From positions 62,001-126,000 of the forward strand of contig CACNCD010000001.1 in assembly GCA_902618855.1 (NCBI GenBank): a stretch of 64,000 nucleotides of DNA, given 5' to 3'. Positions 1-8,724 of this stretch are shown here, piece after piece (the stretch's first letter is position 1; every line of letters begins with the position of its first letter). The stretch comes from an uncultured Pelagibacteraceae bacterium. GTDB lineage: Bacteria; Pseudomonadota; Alphaproteobacteria; Pelagibacterales; Pelagibacteraceae. The notes under the pieces were generated by a model. It ran no database searches. It saw nothing but the letters and a program-made list of their open reading frames with translations, and was not told the DNA's origin. Position numbers and translations under genes: made by a program.

Positions 1-2309
1 ATCCACTATCCTCAGTAGATTTAGTTATAGATCATTCAGTGCAAGTAGATCAATCTGCTAAGTCCGATTCATTTGAGAAAAATGTAGATATAGAATTTAA
101 GAGAAATGGAGAAAGGTATTCTTTTTTAAAGTGGGGACAGCAAGCTTTTAATAATTTTCGAATAGTTCCACCGGGCACAGGAATTTGTCATCAAGTAAAT
201 TTGGAGTATCTATCAAAAGTAGTTTGGTCAGAAAAATATAAGAACGATGAGTATTTATTTCCAGATACTTTAGTTGGTACTGATAGTCATACAACAATGG
301 TTAATGGACTATCAGTTCTTGGATGGGGAGTTGGTGGAATAGAGGCGGAAGCAGGAATGCTTGGCCAACCTATTTCAATGTTGATTCCAGAAGTAATTGG
401 TTTTGAGTTTAAAAATAAAATGCCTGAAGGCACAACAGCTACTGATTTAGTTTTAACAGTAGTAAAAATTTTAAGAGACAAAGGTGTTGTAGGAAAATTT
501 GTTGAATTCTACGGTGATGGTTTAAAAAATTTAACACTTGCTGATAGAGCTACTATTGCAAATATGGCACCAGAGTATGGAGCTACCTGTGGATTTTTCC
601 CAATTGACGATGAAACTTTAAAATACTTAAGATTTTCAGGACGAGACGAACATTCAGTTAAAATAGTAGAAAAATATGCTAAAGAACAAGGTCTATGGGC
701 AAGTAATAATATTGAATTTACTGATACTGTATCACTCGATATGTCTTCACTTGTGCCTACAATATCTGGTCCAAAAAGACCTCAAGATAAAGTGTTATTA
801 AATGAAGCATCATCTGAATTTAAAAAAGTGTTTGAAAATACTACATCTAGAAATAAGAAAAAGATTTCTAAGGTGGAGGGAACAGATTATGAAATAAAAG
901 ATGGTTCCATATTAATTGCAGCAATAACATCCTGTACAAACACATCTAACCCTAATGTTTTAATTGGCGCAGGACTCCTTGCAAAAAAAGCAGTTGAGTT
1001 GGGTTTAAAAGCAAAACCATGGGTAAAAACTTCATTGGCTCCAGGGTCACAAGTAGTTACTGATTACTTAGAAAAATCTGGACTTAATAAATATCTAGAT
1101 GAACTTGGTTTTAACTTAGTTGGTTATGGATGCACAACATGCATTGGAAATTCCGGGCCTTTACCTGAAAAAATTGTAGAGGCAATTGAAAAAGAAGATT
1201 TATATGCCGTATCTGTTTTATCTGGGAACAGAAACTTTGAGGGCCGAATATCCCCACATATAAAAGCAAATTATCTCGCTTCACCCCCACTTGTTGTCGC
1301 TTATGCATTAGCTGGTCATATGGAGGTAGATTTATACAAGGATCCTTTAGGAAAAGATAAAAATGATAATGATATTTATTTAAAGGACATTTGGCCATCA
1401 AATCAAGAAATAGAAAAAACTTTAAGAGAAGCATTAAATCCTGAAATGTTTGTCAAAAGATACTCAAATGTTTCTGAAGGACCTTCTCAATGGCAACAAA
1501 TTAAAACAGAAAAAAGTAGCATTTACAATTGGGATCAAGGTTCAACTTATGTAAAAAAACCACCTTTTTTTGAAAACTTACCAGACGAACCAGAGGGTTT
1601 TAAACAAATAAAAGATGCAAGACCATTATTAATCCTTGGAGATATGGTTACAACTGATCATATTTCTCCTGCTGGATCTATTCAAAAAGAAAGTCCAACG
1701 GGTGAATACTTTATGGAACATCAAATTTTACCAAAAGATTATAATTCATATGGATCTAGAAGAGGAAACCATGAAGTAATGATGAGGGGAACTTTTGCAA
1801 ATATAAGAATAAGAAACGAGATAGCGCCAGGTACAGAAGGCGGTTTTACAAAATTATTCCCAGAAGGAAAAGTGATGCCTGTCTATGATGCAGTAGTAGA
1901 GTATAAAAAAAGAGGAACAGACTTATTAGTCATAGGTGGCAAAGAGTACGGAACAGGATCATCAAGAGATTGGGCGGCGAAAGGAACAAAACTATTAGGT
2001 ATTAAAGCGGTAATAGCCGAAAGTTTTGAGAGGATACACAGATCTAATTTAATAGGAATGGGAATATTGCCTCTACAGTTTATTGAAAATATCAATAGAA
2101 AAAATTTAAACCTGAAAGGTTCTGAGTTGATTAGTGTTGTTAATTTAGAAAAAGGAATTAATCCATCAGATAAAGTAGAACTTGAGATAAAGTATATAAC
2201 TGGAGAAATTAAAAAAATTAAAACTCTTTGCAGAATTGATACAAAAAATGAATTGGAGTATTATAAAAACGGTGGAATACTACAGTATGTTTTAAGAAAT
2301 ATGATTTAA
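1..2309 (+). CDS. acnA: Aconitate hydratase A, 5'-truncated by the window edge
   Basis: Interconverts citrate and isocitrate in the TCA cycle using a [4Fe-4S] cluster in the cytoplasm. The frame is open from base 3 (reading PLSSVDLVIDHSVQVD), so the true start lies upstream. About 770 C-terminal residues are visible of the roughly 890 usual for the AcnA/IRP1 type. Visible motifs are the active-site segment VGTDSHTTMVNGL, the first cluster cysteine in TSCTNTSNPNVL, the paired cysteines in YGCTTCIGNSG, and the C-terminal swivel domain with GTGSSRDWAAKG. A GTG at base 39 could look like a start, but it lies inside conserved family sequence. It is followed 2 bases later by the YfgM-like gene, probably co-transcribed. 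Confidence 0.97.
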   Translation, partial: PLSSVDLVIDHSVQVDQSAKSDSFEKNVDIEFKRNGERYSFLKWGQQAFNNFRIVPPGTGICHQVNLEYLSKVVWSEKYKNDEYLFPDTLVGTDSHTTMVNGLSVLGWGVGGIEAEAGMLGQPISMLIPEVIGFEFKNKMPEGTTATDLVLTVVKILRDKGVVGKFVEFYGDGLKNLTLADRATIANMAPEYGATCGFFPIDDETLKYLRFSGRDEHSVKIVEKYAKEQGLWASNNIEFTDTVSLDMSSLVPTISGPKRPQDKVLLNEASSEFKKVFENTTSRNKKKISKVEGTDYEIKDGSILIAAITSCTNTSNPNVLIGAGLLAKKAVELGLKAKPWVKTSLAPGSQVVTDYLEKSGLNKYLDELGFNLVGYGCTTCIGNSGPLPEKIVEAIEKEDLYAVSVLSGNRNFEGRISPHIKANYLASPPLVVAYALAGHMEVDLYKDPLGKDKNDNDIYLKDIWPSNQEIEKTLREALNPEMFVKRYSNVSEGPSQWQQIKTEKSSIYNWDQGSTYVKKPPFFENLPDEPEGFKQIKDARPLLILGDMVTTDHISPAGSIQKESPTGEYFMEHQILPKDYNSYGSRRGNHEVMMRGTFANIRIRNEIAPGTEGGFTKLFPEGKVMPVYDAVVEYKKRGTDLLVIGGKEYGTGSSRDWAAKGTKLLGIKAVIAESFERIHRSNLIGMGILPLQFIENINRKNLNLKGSELISVVNLEKGINPSDKVELEIKYITGEIKKIKTLCRIDTKNELEYYKNGGILQYVLRNMI

Positions 2310-2311
2310 TT

Positions 2312-2956
2312 ATGGATGAAGATATAGCAGCTATTGATGCAAATACTAGAAATCAAAAAATAAAAGATTTTTTTGTAAAATTTAAAAAGCATATTATTTT
2401 TTTAATTTGTACAATTTTTCTTTTAATCTTTGCTTACTTTATTTATGTCGATATACAAAAAAAAAATAGAGTCAAAATTTCTGAAAAATACAACCAAGCT
2501 ACAACCGAATTTTATTCTGGTAATAAAATTGAAATAGAAAAAGAATTAGTAGAAATAATTAAATTAAAAGACAAAACTTATTCTCCATTATCCCTATATT
2601 TTTTGCTTGAAAATGGAATTATCACAGAGAATGATAAAATTAATAAATTTTTTGATATATTAATAGAAGAAACTGACCTCGAAAAAGAAATAAAAAATCT
2701 TATAATTTACAAAAAAGCTTTGTTTAATTCAGAATTTGAGTCTGAAAATAATCTTATTAAAATTCTTAATCCAATAATAAATTCTGATAGTATTTGGAAA
2801 TCACATGCACTTTATTTAATGGCAGAGTTTTTTTACTTTAAAAACGAAAAACAAAAATCTAAGGAATTTTTTGAGAAGATCATAAGTGATGAAAAAAGTA
2901 ATTTATCAATTAAAAAAGAAGTGCAAAAAAGATTAAATAGAGATTTTAGTGAATAA
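2312..2956 (+). CDS. YfgM-like membrane-anchored TPR-fold protein
   Basis: 214 residues: a short cytoplasmic N-terminus, one membrane helix at about residues 28-48 (IIFLICTIFLLIFAYFIYV), then a charged, alpha-helical domain likely facing the periplasm. This is the architecture of the YfgM/TPR_21 family, which associates with the Sec translocon and periplasmic chaperones. The gene directly precedes a BamB-like gene, as yfgM precedes bamB in many proteobacteria, and this context supports the call. It overlaps the next gene by 8 bases, suggesting translational coupling. Sequence conservation is weak by eye, so the call rests on topology and position. Confidence 0.65.
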   Translation: MDEDIAAIDANTRNQKIKDFFVKFKKHIIFLICTIFLLIFAYFIYVDIQKKNRVKISEKYNQATTEFYSGNKIEIEKELVEIIKLKDKTYSPLSLYFLLENGIITENDKINKFFDILIEETDLEKEIKNLIIYKKALFNSEFESENNLIKILNPIINSDSIWKSHALYLMAEFFYFKNEKQKSKEFFEKIISDEKSNLSIKKEVQKRLNRDFSE

Positions 2957-4253
2957 AAAAATCATACTTTTATTAATTTTTTTTTTAACGATAAATTGTT
3001 CTTTTAATAGTCAATCTAAGTTTTGGACAAAAGAAACTAAAATAAAAGTTGAAAAGAACTCAAACATTAATGAGATTTTTAAAAAAGATAAAATTTTTGA
3101 GAAAGAATTAAACCCAAGTCTTAAAATAAAACTTTCAGATAAACTTATTGAAAACAGTTTTATAGGTAATTTGGATAATAATAACGGAAGAACAAATTAT
3201 AATGGCAATTTAAAGAAAAGTTCTAGATTTAAATTTTCAAGAATTGACAATTTTGATTTTACAGAGCCAGAGATAATATTTAGTAAAAATAATATTATTT
3301 TCTTTGATAACAAAGGTTCAATACTTAAATTTGATGAAAAGTCAAAATTAGTTTGGAAAAAAAATTTTTATAATAAATCTGAGAAAAAATTAAAACCATT
3401 ACTTTCATTTGCAAATAATGAAAAAATTTTATTAGTTGTTGATAATCTCGCAAGATTTTATGCACTTGATATTGACTCTGGGGAATTACTTTGGGATAAA
3501 AAAAATCCTTCACCATTTAACTCGCAAGTAAAAATCTATGAAGACAAATTTTTTGCTATAGATTTTGATAACATACTTAGATGTTTCTCAATTAAAGATG
3601 GAAATGAAATTTGGCAATTTAAAACAGAAAAATCTTTCATAAAATCTCAAAAAAAATTATCTATATTAATCGTTAATGATAAAGTTTTTTTTAATAATTC
3701 TTTAGGAGATATAAACGCTGTTGATATTGCATCTGGGAACATGCTTTGGCAACAACCTACTCAAACTTCATCTTTATACGAAGATACATTTTCACTTAAA
3801 ACTTCCGATTTAATTGCATCAAATGATATAATTTTATTTTCAAATAATAAAAACGAATTTTATTCATTAGATATTAAAAAGGGAACAGTAAAATGGAAAC
3901 AAAAAATAAACTCAAATTTAAGACCTACTTTAATTGGAAATATGATTTTTACAATTAGTCTAGAAGGTTTTTTAATAATTATAGACAAAAGAAACGGAAA
4001 CCTAGTTAGGTCTACAGATATATTTCAAAATTTTGGACCAAAAAAAAGAAAAAAAATTGAACCCATCGGTTTTGTTGTTGGTACCGACAAAATTTATTTA
4101 ACAACTAATAATGGCCTATTGTTAGTTATTGATATTTTAGACGGAAAAACGAATTCTATTTTAAGAATTGATCGGAAAAAAATATCAAGACCATTTGTTT
4201 TAAATCAAAATCTATTTATAATAGAGAAAAGCTCTATTATTAAGCTTAATTGA
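2949..4253 (+). CDS. bamB: BamB-like PQQ-type beta-propeller lipoprotein
   Basis: 434 residues with a lipoprotein signal: a basic MNKK start, a hydrophobic stretch, and a lipobox ending at Cys17 (LTINC). The mature part carries several repeats of the type 'ALDIDSGELLWDKK', 'CFSIKDGNEIWQFK' and 'AVDIASGNMLWQQP', with Gly and Trp placed as in PQQ-like beta-propeller blades. BamB is a lipoprotein of the BAM complex that inserts beta-barrel proteins into the outer membrane. The start codon is GTG, inside the end of the preceding gene. The first roughly 60 residues after the lipobox are low-complexity and Lys/Asn-rich. The usual alphaproteobacterial follower, der, is absent; a cupin gene comes next. 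Confidence 0.8.
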   Translation: MNKKIILLLIFFLTINCSFNSQSKFWTKETKIKVEKNSNINEIFKKDKIFEKELNPSLKIKLSDKLIENSFIGNLDNNNGRTNYNGNLKKSSRFKFSRIDNFDFTEPEIIFSKNNIIFFDNKGSILKFDEKSKLVWKKNFYNKSEKKLKPLLSFANNEKILLVVDNLARFYALDIDSGELLWDKKNPSPFNSQVKIYEDKFFAIDFDNILRCFSIKDGNEIWQFKTEKSFIKSQKKLSILIVNDKVFFNNSLGDINAVDIASGNMLWQQPTQTSSLYEDTFSLKTSDLIASNDIILFSNNKNEFYSLDIKKGTVKWKQKINSNLRPTLIGNMIFTISLEGFLIIIDKRNGNLVRSTDIFQNFGPKKRKKIEPIGFVVGTDKIYLTTNNGLLLVIDILDGKTNSILRIDRKKISRPFVLNQNLFIIEKSSIIKLN

Positions 4254-4255
4254 AA

Positions 4256-4687
4256 ATGTTTTTAAAAATACTTGATAAATTAGGTAGAAAAAAAATTGTT
4301 TTAGATAGAGGCCCGTCTCATCCAAAATATGATGAAGCAAAACCATGGATGAATAGATACTATCTTTTGTTTAGACACAGACCAAAGTGGTTTCCATTTA
4401 ATATCTTAATTCATGAGATGTTAGATGATGACCATGGAGATGGAGTGCATAATCATTTATTTCCTTTTATTACAATAATTCTAAGAGATGGATATTGGGA
4501 AACATTAAAATCAGGAAAATATTGGAGATCACCAGGTTACATTGGATTTAGATCTGCAAATAACTTTCATAGAGTTGATTTAAAACCAGGAACCAGACCT
4601 TTGACCCTTTTTATTTCAGGTCCTTACGGACTTAGAAAAGGGCCGAGATCTGAATATGGTATAGATTTTAAAACTAAAATTAAATGA
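4256..4687 (+). CDS. Small cupin-fold protein, function unknown
   Basis: 143 residues starting at ATG 4256, 2 bases after the bamB stop; an in-frame TTG at 4250 overlaps that stop and is less likely. A histidine-rich segment DDDHGDGVHNH near residue 60, with a later His in NNFHRVDL, resembles the metal-binding motifs of a cupin beta-barrel. No wider family or substrate is recognised. It ends the acn-bamB transcription unit and overlaps the convergent gene on the other strand by 8 bases at the 3' end, so no terminator fits between them. Confidence 0.6.
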   Translation: MFLKILDKLGRKKIVLDRGPSHPKYDEAKPWMNRYYLLFRHRPKWFPFNILIHEMLDDDHGDGVHNHLFPFITIILRDGYWETLKSGKYWRSPGYIGFRSANNFHRVDLKPGTRPLTLFISGPYGLRKGPRSEYGIDFKTKIK

Positions 4688-5117
4688 AAGGGTTATAGGC
4701 CCATTGAAGTATAGCTTGACGCTGTCTTCTTCTGCAATCCAAGTCTCCTTCATCACAATTTTTTTTGATAGCTTTAACGTGCCTTGTAAAATTTTTCCAT
4801 CTTTTGATCTGAACTTCGTCAATTTTCGGAATACGTCTTCCATTTGTATATCTACAGTACCATTGAAACCAACCAAGAGGATCTTCTTTAAAAATCCAAC
4901 CTTTATCTTGCCATTCTTTTCGTGACAGGCCAGCTTTAATTCTAAATCTATTTAACTTAACATCAAATTTTTTACTTAATTTTGCTTTTTTAAACCAAGT
5001 CTTTGGATATTCATCGATGTTGATGCCAAAATATGAACCACCAAAAACCCCAAGTTCTAACATTTCCTTTGGTGTTAATTCAGGTTTAAAAATTTTGTAA
5101 AAATCATCTTCACTCAT
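4680..5117 (-). CDS. Conserved-looking uncharacterised protein, 145 aa
   Basis: A soluble, charged protein rich in aromatic residues. It has blocks such as GVFGGSYFGINIDEYP near the N-terminus and GWFQWYCRYTNGRR near residue 85, then a Cys-containing basic C-terminus (CDEGDLDCRRRQRQ). No signal peptide or membrane segment is visible. The ordered Gly/Trp/Tyr blocks look like a real folded domain rather than a shadow frame. It is the last gene of a minus-strand run, 3 bases after the lyase gene, and overlaps the cupin gene tail to tail. I do not recognise a function. Confidence 0.7.
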   Translation of the reverse strand: MSEDDFYKIFKPELTPKEMLELGVFGGSYFGINIDEYPKTWFKKAKLSKKFDVKLNRFRIKAGLSRKEWQDKGWIFKEDPLGWFQWYCRYTNGRRIPKIDEVQIKRWKNFTRHVKAIKKNCDEGDLDCRRRQRQAILQWAYNPFI

Positions 5118-5120
5118 TTT

Positions 5121-6257
5121 TTATATTTGTTCCATTCCTTGTGAAAGTAGTTGGTCATATAAATTTTCGTCAGCATTACCTTCGCAACCCATAAGTAGTA
5201 TATTTGAATTTTTATCCAATTCTAATTCTTCTTTTATATTTTTATTATTACAGCTAGCTATCAAACTTATTATTCCAGGAGCTGAACATTCTCCTCCTAT
5301 TATTTTTTCATCAGTAAAATTAAAATTTGCAAGCATTGCAACAGTTTTAGCGATATTGTCATCAGAAATACTAAGGCACATATTTACAGAATTTTTAATT
5401 ATTTTCCAAGGAACTAAAGATACTTCGCCACACGACATACCTCCCATAATACTTTCTTTTTTTATTTCTATTTTTTTTAAAATTCCATTTTCCACACTTT
5501 TTAAAACACAATCTGCAGTTTCTGGTTCGACAATAATGATTTTCGGTATTTTTTTAAAATATTTTGCTATTCCTGCAATTGTGCCTGCAGCCATACCGCC
5601 TACACCAGCCTGTAAAAAAACATGAGTAATATATTGATCTGTTTGGGATGTGATCTCTTTTACCATCACAGAATATCCAGCCATAGTCAATTTTGGTACT
5701 AGCTCATAATTCTCCCATGCTACATCTTGAACAATATGCCAACCGTTCTTTTTTGACTGCTCTAAACATTCTCTTAATGATGCCTCATAATTTCCTTTTA
5801 CTCTTATAACATCCGCTCCAAGTTTTCTCATTTCATTTGCCCTATACTCACTTACAAATTCACTTATAAAAATTTTACATTTTAAATTTAATCTTTGTGA
5901 TCCCCAAGCTACAGATCTTCCATGGTTTCCAGCTGTGGCTGTAGATATAGTAATATTTTTCTCTCCTTTAGAAATATATTCAACTGCATATGCTCCACCC
6001 AAAGCTTTAAAAGATTTTAATCCAAATCTTTTTGATTCATCTTTATAAAAAATATTTTTTGTATTCATATTTTTTGATAATTTATTAAGAGTTATGAGTG
6101 GCGTAGGCTTATAAGAAGGCCATGATGAAATTGTATTATAAGCATCATCAATGAGTTTATCAGGTAAAACTTTAAGAATTTCTTGTCTATTAAAATCAAA
6201 ATTTTTATTTGTTAAAAAGTTGGAAATTTTCCAATTTAATAAATCAGAGTTTCCCAT
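5121..6257 (-). CDS. PLP-dependent diaminopropionate ammonia-lyase-like enzyme
   Basis: A fold-type II PLP enzyme of about 378 residues. The N-terminal YKPTPL segment, then YKDESKRFGLKSFKALGGAY, place the PLP lysine in SFKALGG as in the diaminopropionate ammonia-lyase (DpaL/YgeX) subgroup. TATAGNHGRSVAWG matches the phosphate/substrate loop, and GVGGMAAG the Gly-rich loop. The family eliminates ammonia from 2,3-diaminopropionate to give pyruvate; related enzymes act on serine or threonine. I chose ATG 6257, just after the glutamine-synthetase stop, over an upstream TTG overlapping it. The neighbouring ammonia-assimilating enzyme suggests that released ammonia may be re-captured; substrate is not certain. 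Confidence 0.75.
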   Translation of the reverse strand: MGNSDLLNWKISNFLTNKNFDFNRQEILKVLPDKLIDDAYNTISSWPSYKPTPLITLNKLSKNMNTKNIFYKDESKRFGLKSFKALGGAYAVEYISKGEKNITISTATAGNHGRSVAWGSQRLNLKCKIFISEFVSEYRANEMRKLGADVIRVKGNYEASLRECLEQSKKNGWHIVQDVAWENYELVPKLTMAGYSVMVKEITSQTDQYITHVFLQAGVGGMAAGTIAGIAKYFKKIPKIIIVEPETADCVLKSVENGILKKIEIKKESIMGGMSCGEVSLVPWKIIKNSVNMCLSISDDNIAKTVAMLANFNFTDEKIIGGECSAPGIISLIASCNNKNIKEELELDKNSNILLMGCEGNADENLYDQLLSQGMEQI

Positions 6258-6259
6258 TT

Positions 6260-7585
6260 TTAACAATCAAGTGTATTTAGTTTTTCCCAATCGGTAATAG
6301 GATCTCTTTTGTTAAATGATTCTTGTCTACTAAATTCGTCAATTTCTAATTTTTTAAGTTTAATATAACTATTTATTACATCCTCACCAAAGGCCTCTTT
6401 CAATTCCTTGCTGTCTTCTAGCTCTTTAATTGAATCTTCAATTTCATCAGGTAACTTTTTAAGATGAGAATAATTTTTATAATCTGTATACATATTGCAG
6501 GTTAAAGGTTCTCCTGGATCAGTTCTATTGTTGAGTCCATCTATACCTGCAGCAATTATACCTGCTTGTAGAAGATAAGGATTTGAGGACCCATCCATTA
6601 ATCTTAATTCAAATCTTCCTGGGTCTGGTATTCTGATCATATGAGTTCGGTTATTTCCAGAATAAGAAATACTACTAGGGGACCACGATGCACCTGATTT
6701 TGTTGGAGGTGCATTTATTCTTCTATAGCTATTTATAGTTGGATTAAAAAATGCTGAAAGTGGTTGAGCATGCTTCATTATTCCACCTAAAAAATTATAT
6801 GCAGTTTTACTTAAGCCTAGTCTATCGCTATTATCCAAAAACTTATTTTGTTTATCTTTCCATAACGAAACATGTGCATGACAACCATTACCAGTTAAAT
6901 TTTCAAAAGGTTTTGGCATAAATGTTGCTCTTAAACCATGTTTTTCAGCTAAAGATTTAACCATATATTTAAAAAAAGTATGTCTATCTGCAGTTATCAA
7001 GCAGTCAGAATAATCCCAATTCATTTCAAACTGACCATTAGCATCTTCATGATCATTTTGATAAGGGCCCCATCCCAGCTCAATCATGCTGTCGCATATT
7101 TCTTTAATTAAATCATATCTTCTCATAAGTGCAGATTGATCATAACAAGGTTTTGGCTGAGTATCTCTGTCATCAGCAATTTTAGAACCGTCAGGTGAAA
7201 TTAAAAAATATTCACATTCGACTCCAGATTTCATAATTAAATCTTTTTTTGAAAGTTTTTCTATTTGGTTTTTAAGCATTACTCTTGGTGAAGCTTTAAC
7301 TTGTTTTCCACCCATCCATAAATCTGAAGCCAACCAACCAACTTCCTTATTCCATGGCAGCTGAATTAAACTGTTTGGATCTGGAATTGCAAACATATCT
7401 GTGTCAGCTGGACTCATGTCTAGCCAAGTCGCAAAACCTGCAAAACCTGCACCATTTTTTTGCATTTCACTTATAGCCTGGGCGGGAACAAGTTTTGATC
7501 GAAGAACTCCAAACAAGTCTACAAAACTTATTAAGAAATATTTTATCTTTTTTGATTTAGCTATAGAGCTTAAATTTTTAGACAT
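6260..7585 (-). CDS. Glutamine synthetase family protein (type III/GlnT-like)
   Basis: 441 residues. A GS catalytic domain is clear: VECEYFL (metal-binding Glu), NDHEDANGQFEMNW, the ATP-site block GNGCHAHVSLW, NSYRRINAPP and PDPGRFELRLMDGSSNPYL. The length and N-terminal domain resemble the GlnT/GmaS subgroup rather than 470-residue type I GlnA. Members ligate an amine to glutamate using ATP: ammonia in glutamine synthetases, methylamine in GmaS, other amines in gamma-glutamyl-amine synthetases. This is one of three GS-family genes in the window. It is directly followed by a PLP ammonia-lyase gene, which suggests joint amine catabolism. The substrate cannot be read from sequence alone. Confidence 0.85.
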   Translation of the reverse strand: MSKNLSSIAKSKKIKYFLISFVDLFGVLRSKLVPAQAISEMQKNGAGFAGFATWLDMSPADTDMFAIPDPNSLIQLPWNKEVGWLASDLWMGGKQVKASPRVMLKNQIEKLSKKDLIMKSGVECEYFLISPDGSKIADDRDTQPKPCYDQSALMRRYDLIKEICDSMIELGWGPYQNDHEDANGQFEMNWDYSDCLITADRHTFFKYMVKSLAEKHGLRATFMPKPFENLTGNGCHAHVSLWKDKQNKFLDNSDRLGLSKTAYNFLGGIMKHAQPLSAFFNPTINSYRRINAPPTKSGASWSPSSISYSGNNRTHMIRIPDPGRFELRLMDGSSNPYLLQAGIIAAGIDGLNNRTDPGEPLTCNMYTDYKNYSHLKKLPDEIEDSIKELEDSKELKEAFGEDVINSYIKLKKLEIDEFSRQESFNKRDPITDWEKLNTLDC

Positions 7586-7604
7586 AAATTAATCTAGCAT
7601 ATTT

Positions 7605-7757
7605 TTATTTAAAAAAAGAAGTAATAGTTTCCCAGTAAAATAATATATTTACAACAATAATAATAATAACCGCTATAATCGCACCATATTTTGCTTTAGG
7701 CCAAGCTAACCTTGCCATTTTACTTGGGGTTTTATTTTCTAAGTCTTTATCTTCCAT
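7605..7757 (-). CDS. Small single-helix membrane protein, 50 aa
   Basis: A short ORF reading MEDKDLENKTPSKMARLAW then one membrane helix (GAIIAVIIIIVVNILFYW) and a short tail ETITSFFK. It starts at ATG 7757, inside the last codons of the oxygenase gene upstream (11-base overlap), the coupled arrangement used throughout this window. A charged N-terminus followed by one uninterrupted hydrophobic helix is typical of genuine small membrane proteins. No family is recognised. Confidence 0.6.
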   Translation of the reverse strand: MEDKDLENKTPSKMARLAWPKAKYGAIIAVIIIIVVNILFYWETITSFFK

Positions 7758-8391
7758 AAACATTATAAATTTCATCATCAATTATAGCATTGAAAGAAAT
7801 TGATCTTCTTTCTTCTTTCGTATCTTTAAAGGGAAAAACTGTATGCATTAAATAATTTGGAAAAAAATAAAAATCCCCAACAGATGGAGTTAAATCTAAT
7901 GTCGAATGGCATAAAAACATCCTTGATCCATGTATTAACTGTAAATTGCCACCTCTATATGCAAGATTTTTTTCTTTTTGAGAGTGTGATCCCATACTTG
8001 TTGGAACTTTTAAAAAACCTGCTCCAGAAATATGTCCACCATGCCAATGAGTAGGATTATATTCATTTTCAAATTGCCTTACTATCCAAGAATTTTTTAT
8101 TTCAAATTTTTTTACTTCTTTATTTGTTTCTAATTTAATCCATTGATTTACACATAATCCTAAAAAATTATACCAACCTGACTCTTTTATAAAATCATGC
8201 TCCAAAACTAACTCTTGAGTTACATCACCAACTAGGTTCTTTCCAACGTCCAATTCTTTACTTTTTTGTTTATCTTGAACGACTTTATCAACATAATTAT
8301 TAAGTTTTGTAACTATTTCTTCTGGTATCCTCACATGAAAAATTGAAGGTCCAAATTTTTTTATAAGTCTAAATTGAATTTTATTTTCCAT
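7747..8391 (-). CDS. Putative 2-oxoglutarate/Fe(II) oxygenase
   Basis: 214 residues. The NPTHWHGGHISGAGFLKVP segment near residue 113 and the later PNYLMHTVFPF with RRSISFN match the layout of the putative 2OG-FeII_Oxy_5 type family: proximal His motif, distal His about 65-70 residues later, then Arg for 2-oxoglutarate. It probably acts in the cytoplasm on an unknown substrate. It is followed, with overlap, by a 50-residue membrane protein. A hairpin and a 99-base gap separate it from the amt-linked small gene upstream, so it probably has its own promoter. Confidence 0.7.
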   Translation of the reverse strand: MENKIQFRLIKKFGPSIFHVRIPEEIVTKLNNYVDKVVQDKQKSKELDVGKNLVGDVTQELVLEHDFIKESGWYNFLGLCVNQWIKLETNKEVKKFEIKNSWIVRQFENEYNPTHWHGGHISGAGFLKVPTSMGSHSQKEKNLAYRGGNLQLIHGSRMFLCHSTLDLTPSVGDFYFFPNYLMHTVFPFKDTKEERRSISFNAIIDDEIYNVYGR

Positions 8392-8447
8392 TTTTAAATT
8401 ATAGTGGGAATTAGAAAAGTTTTAAATAACTTTTATATGCAAGTGAT

Positions 8448-8479
8448 TTAAGGGGCGCAATAATAAAAGCGCCCCTTAA
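8448..8479 (-). terminator. GC-rich hairpin after the amt unit
   Basis: An 11-bp perfect inverted repeat, TTAAGGGGCGC / GCGCCCCTTAA, around a 10-base AT loop. It stands out sharply in very AT-rich DNA. It lies just after the stop of the small membrane gene downstream of amt, in the right place to end that transcript or stabilise its 3' end. No strong T-tract follows on either strand, so a classical intrinsic terminator is not fully met. Confidence 0.6.
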
Positions 8480-8490
8480 AAAGAACTTAT

Positions 8491-8712
8491 TTACCAATCG
8501 GTAATATTACTTTTGTGGTCGTTTGCACTATGTCTTTTTCTAGCTAACTTCTCTAGCTCTTCGGACTCTTGCATATTAGCTAAAACATGCCAGCCAATCC
8601 AAATAACTATTCCAACTATTACTAGAAGAGTTTCTGTGCCAACTCCGGGATAAACTGCACCTGCAACTTCTTTAGCACTTAGATGATCTATCCAATTAGT
8701 TACTGTTGCCAT
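8491..8712 (-). CDS. Small membrane protein co-transcribed with amt
   Basis: 73 residues: a short N-terminal region, one hydrophobic helix at about residues 28-46 (LLVIVGIVIWIGWHVLANM), then a charged tail with acidic and basic clusters. A strong ribosome binding site (AAAGGAGAT) precedes ATG 8712. It lies 12 bases after the ammonium-transporter gene and before a hairpin, so the two form one transcript. A role as an Amt accessory subunit is possible from context only; no family is recognised. Confidence 0.7.
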   Translation of the reverse strand: MATVTNWIDHLSAKEVAGAVYPGVGTETLLVIVGIVIWIGWHVLANMQESEELEKLARKRHSANDHKSNITDW

Positions 8713-8724
8713 AATTTATCTCCT

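Noticed and set aside
1111-1434. Antisense ORF inside aconitase
   Set aside because: Shadow frame of acnA with no ribosome site or domain; many similar frames occur opposite real genes here.
39-2309. Aconitase start at the GTG at base 39
   Set aside because: Conserved AcnA sequence (DLVIDHSVQVD) continues upstream in the same open frame to the window edge.
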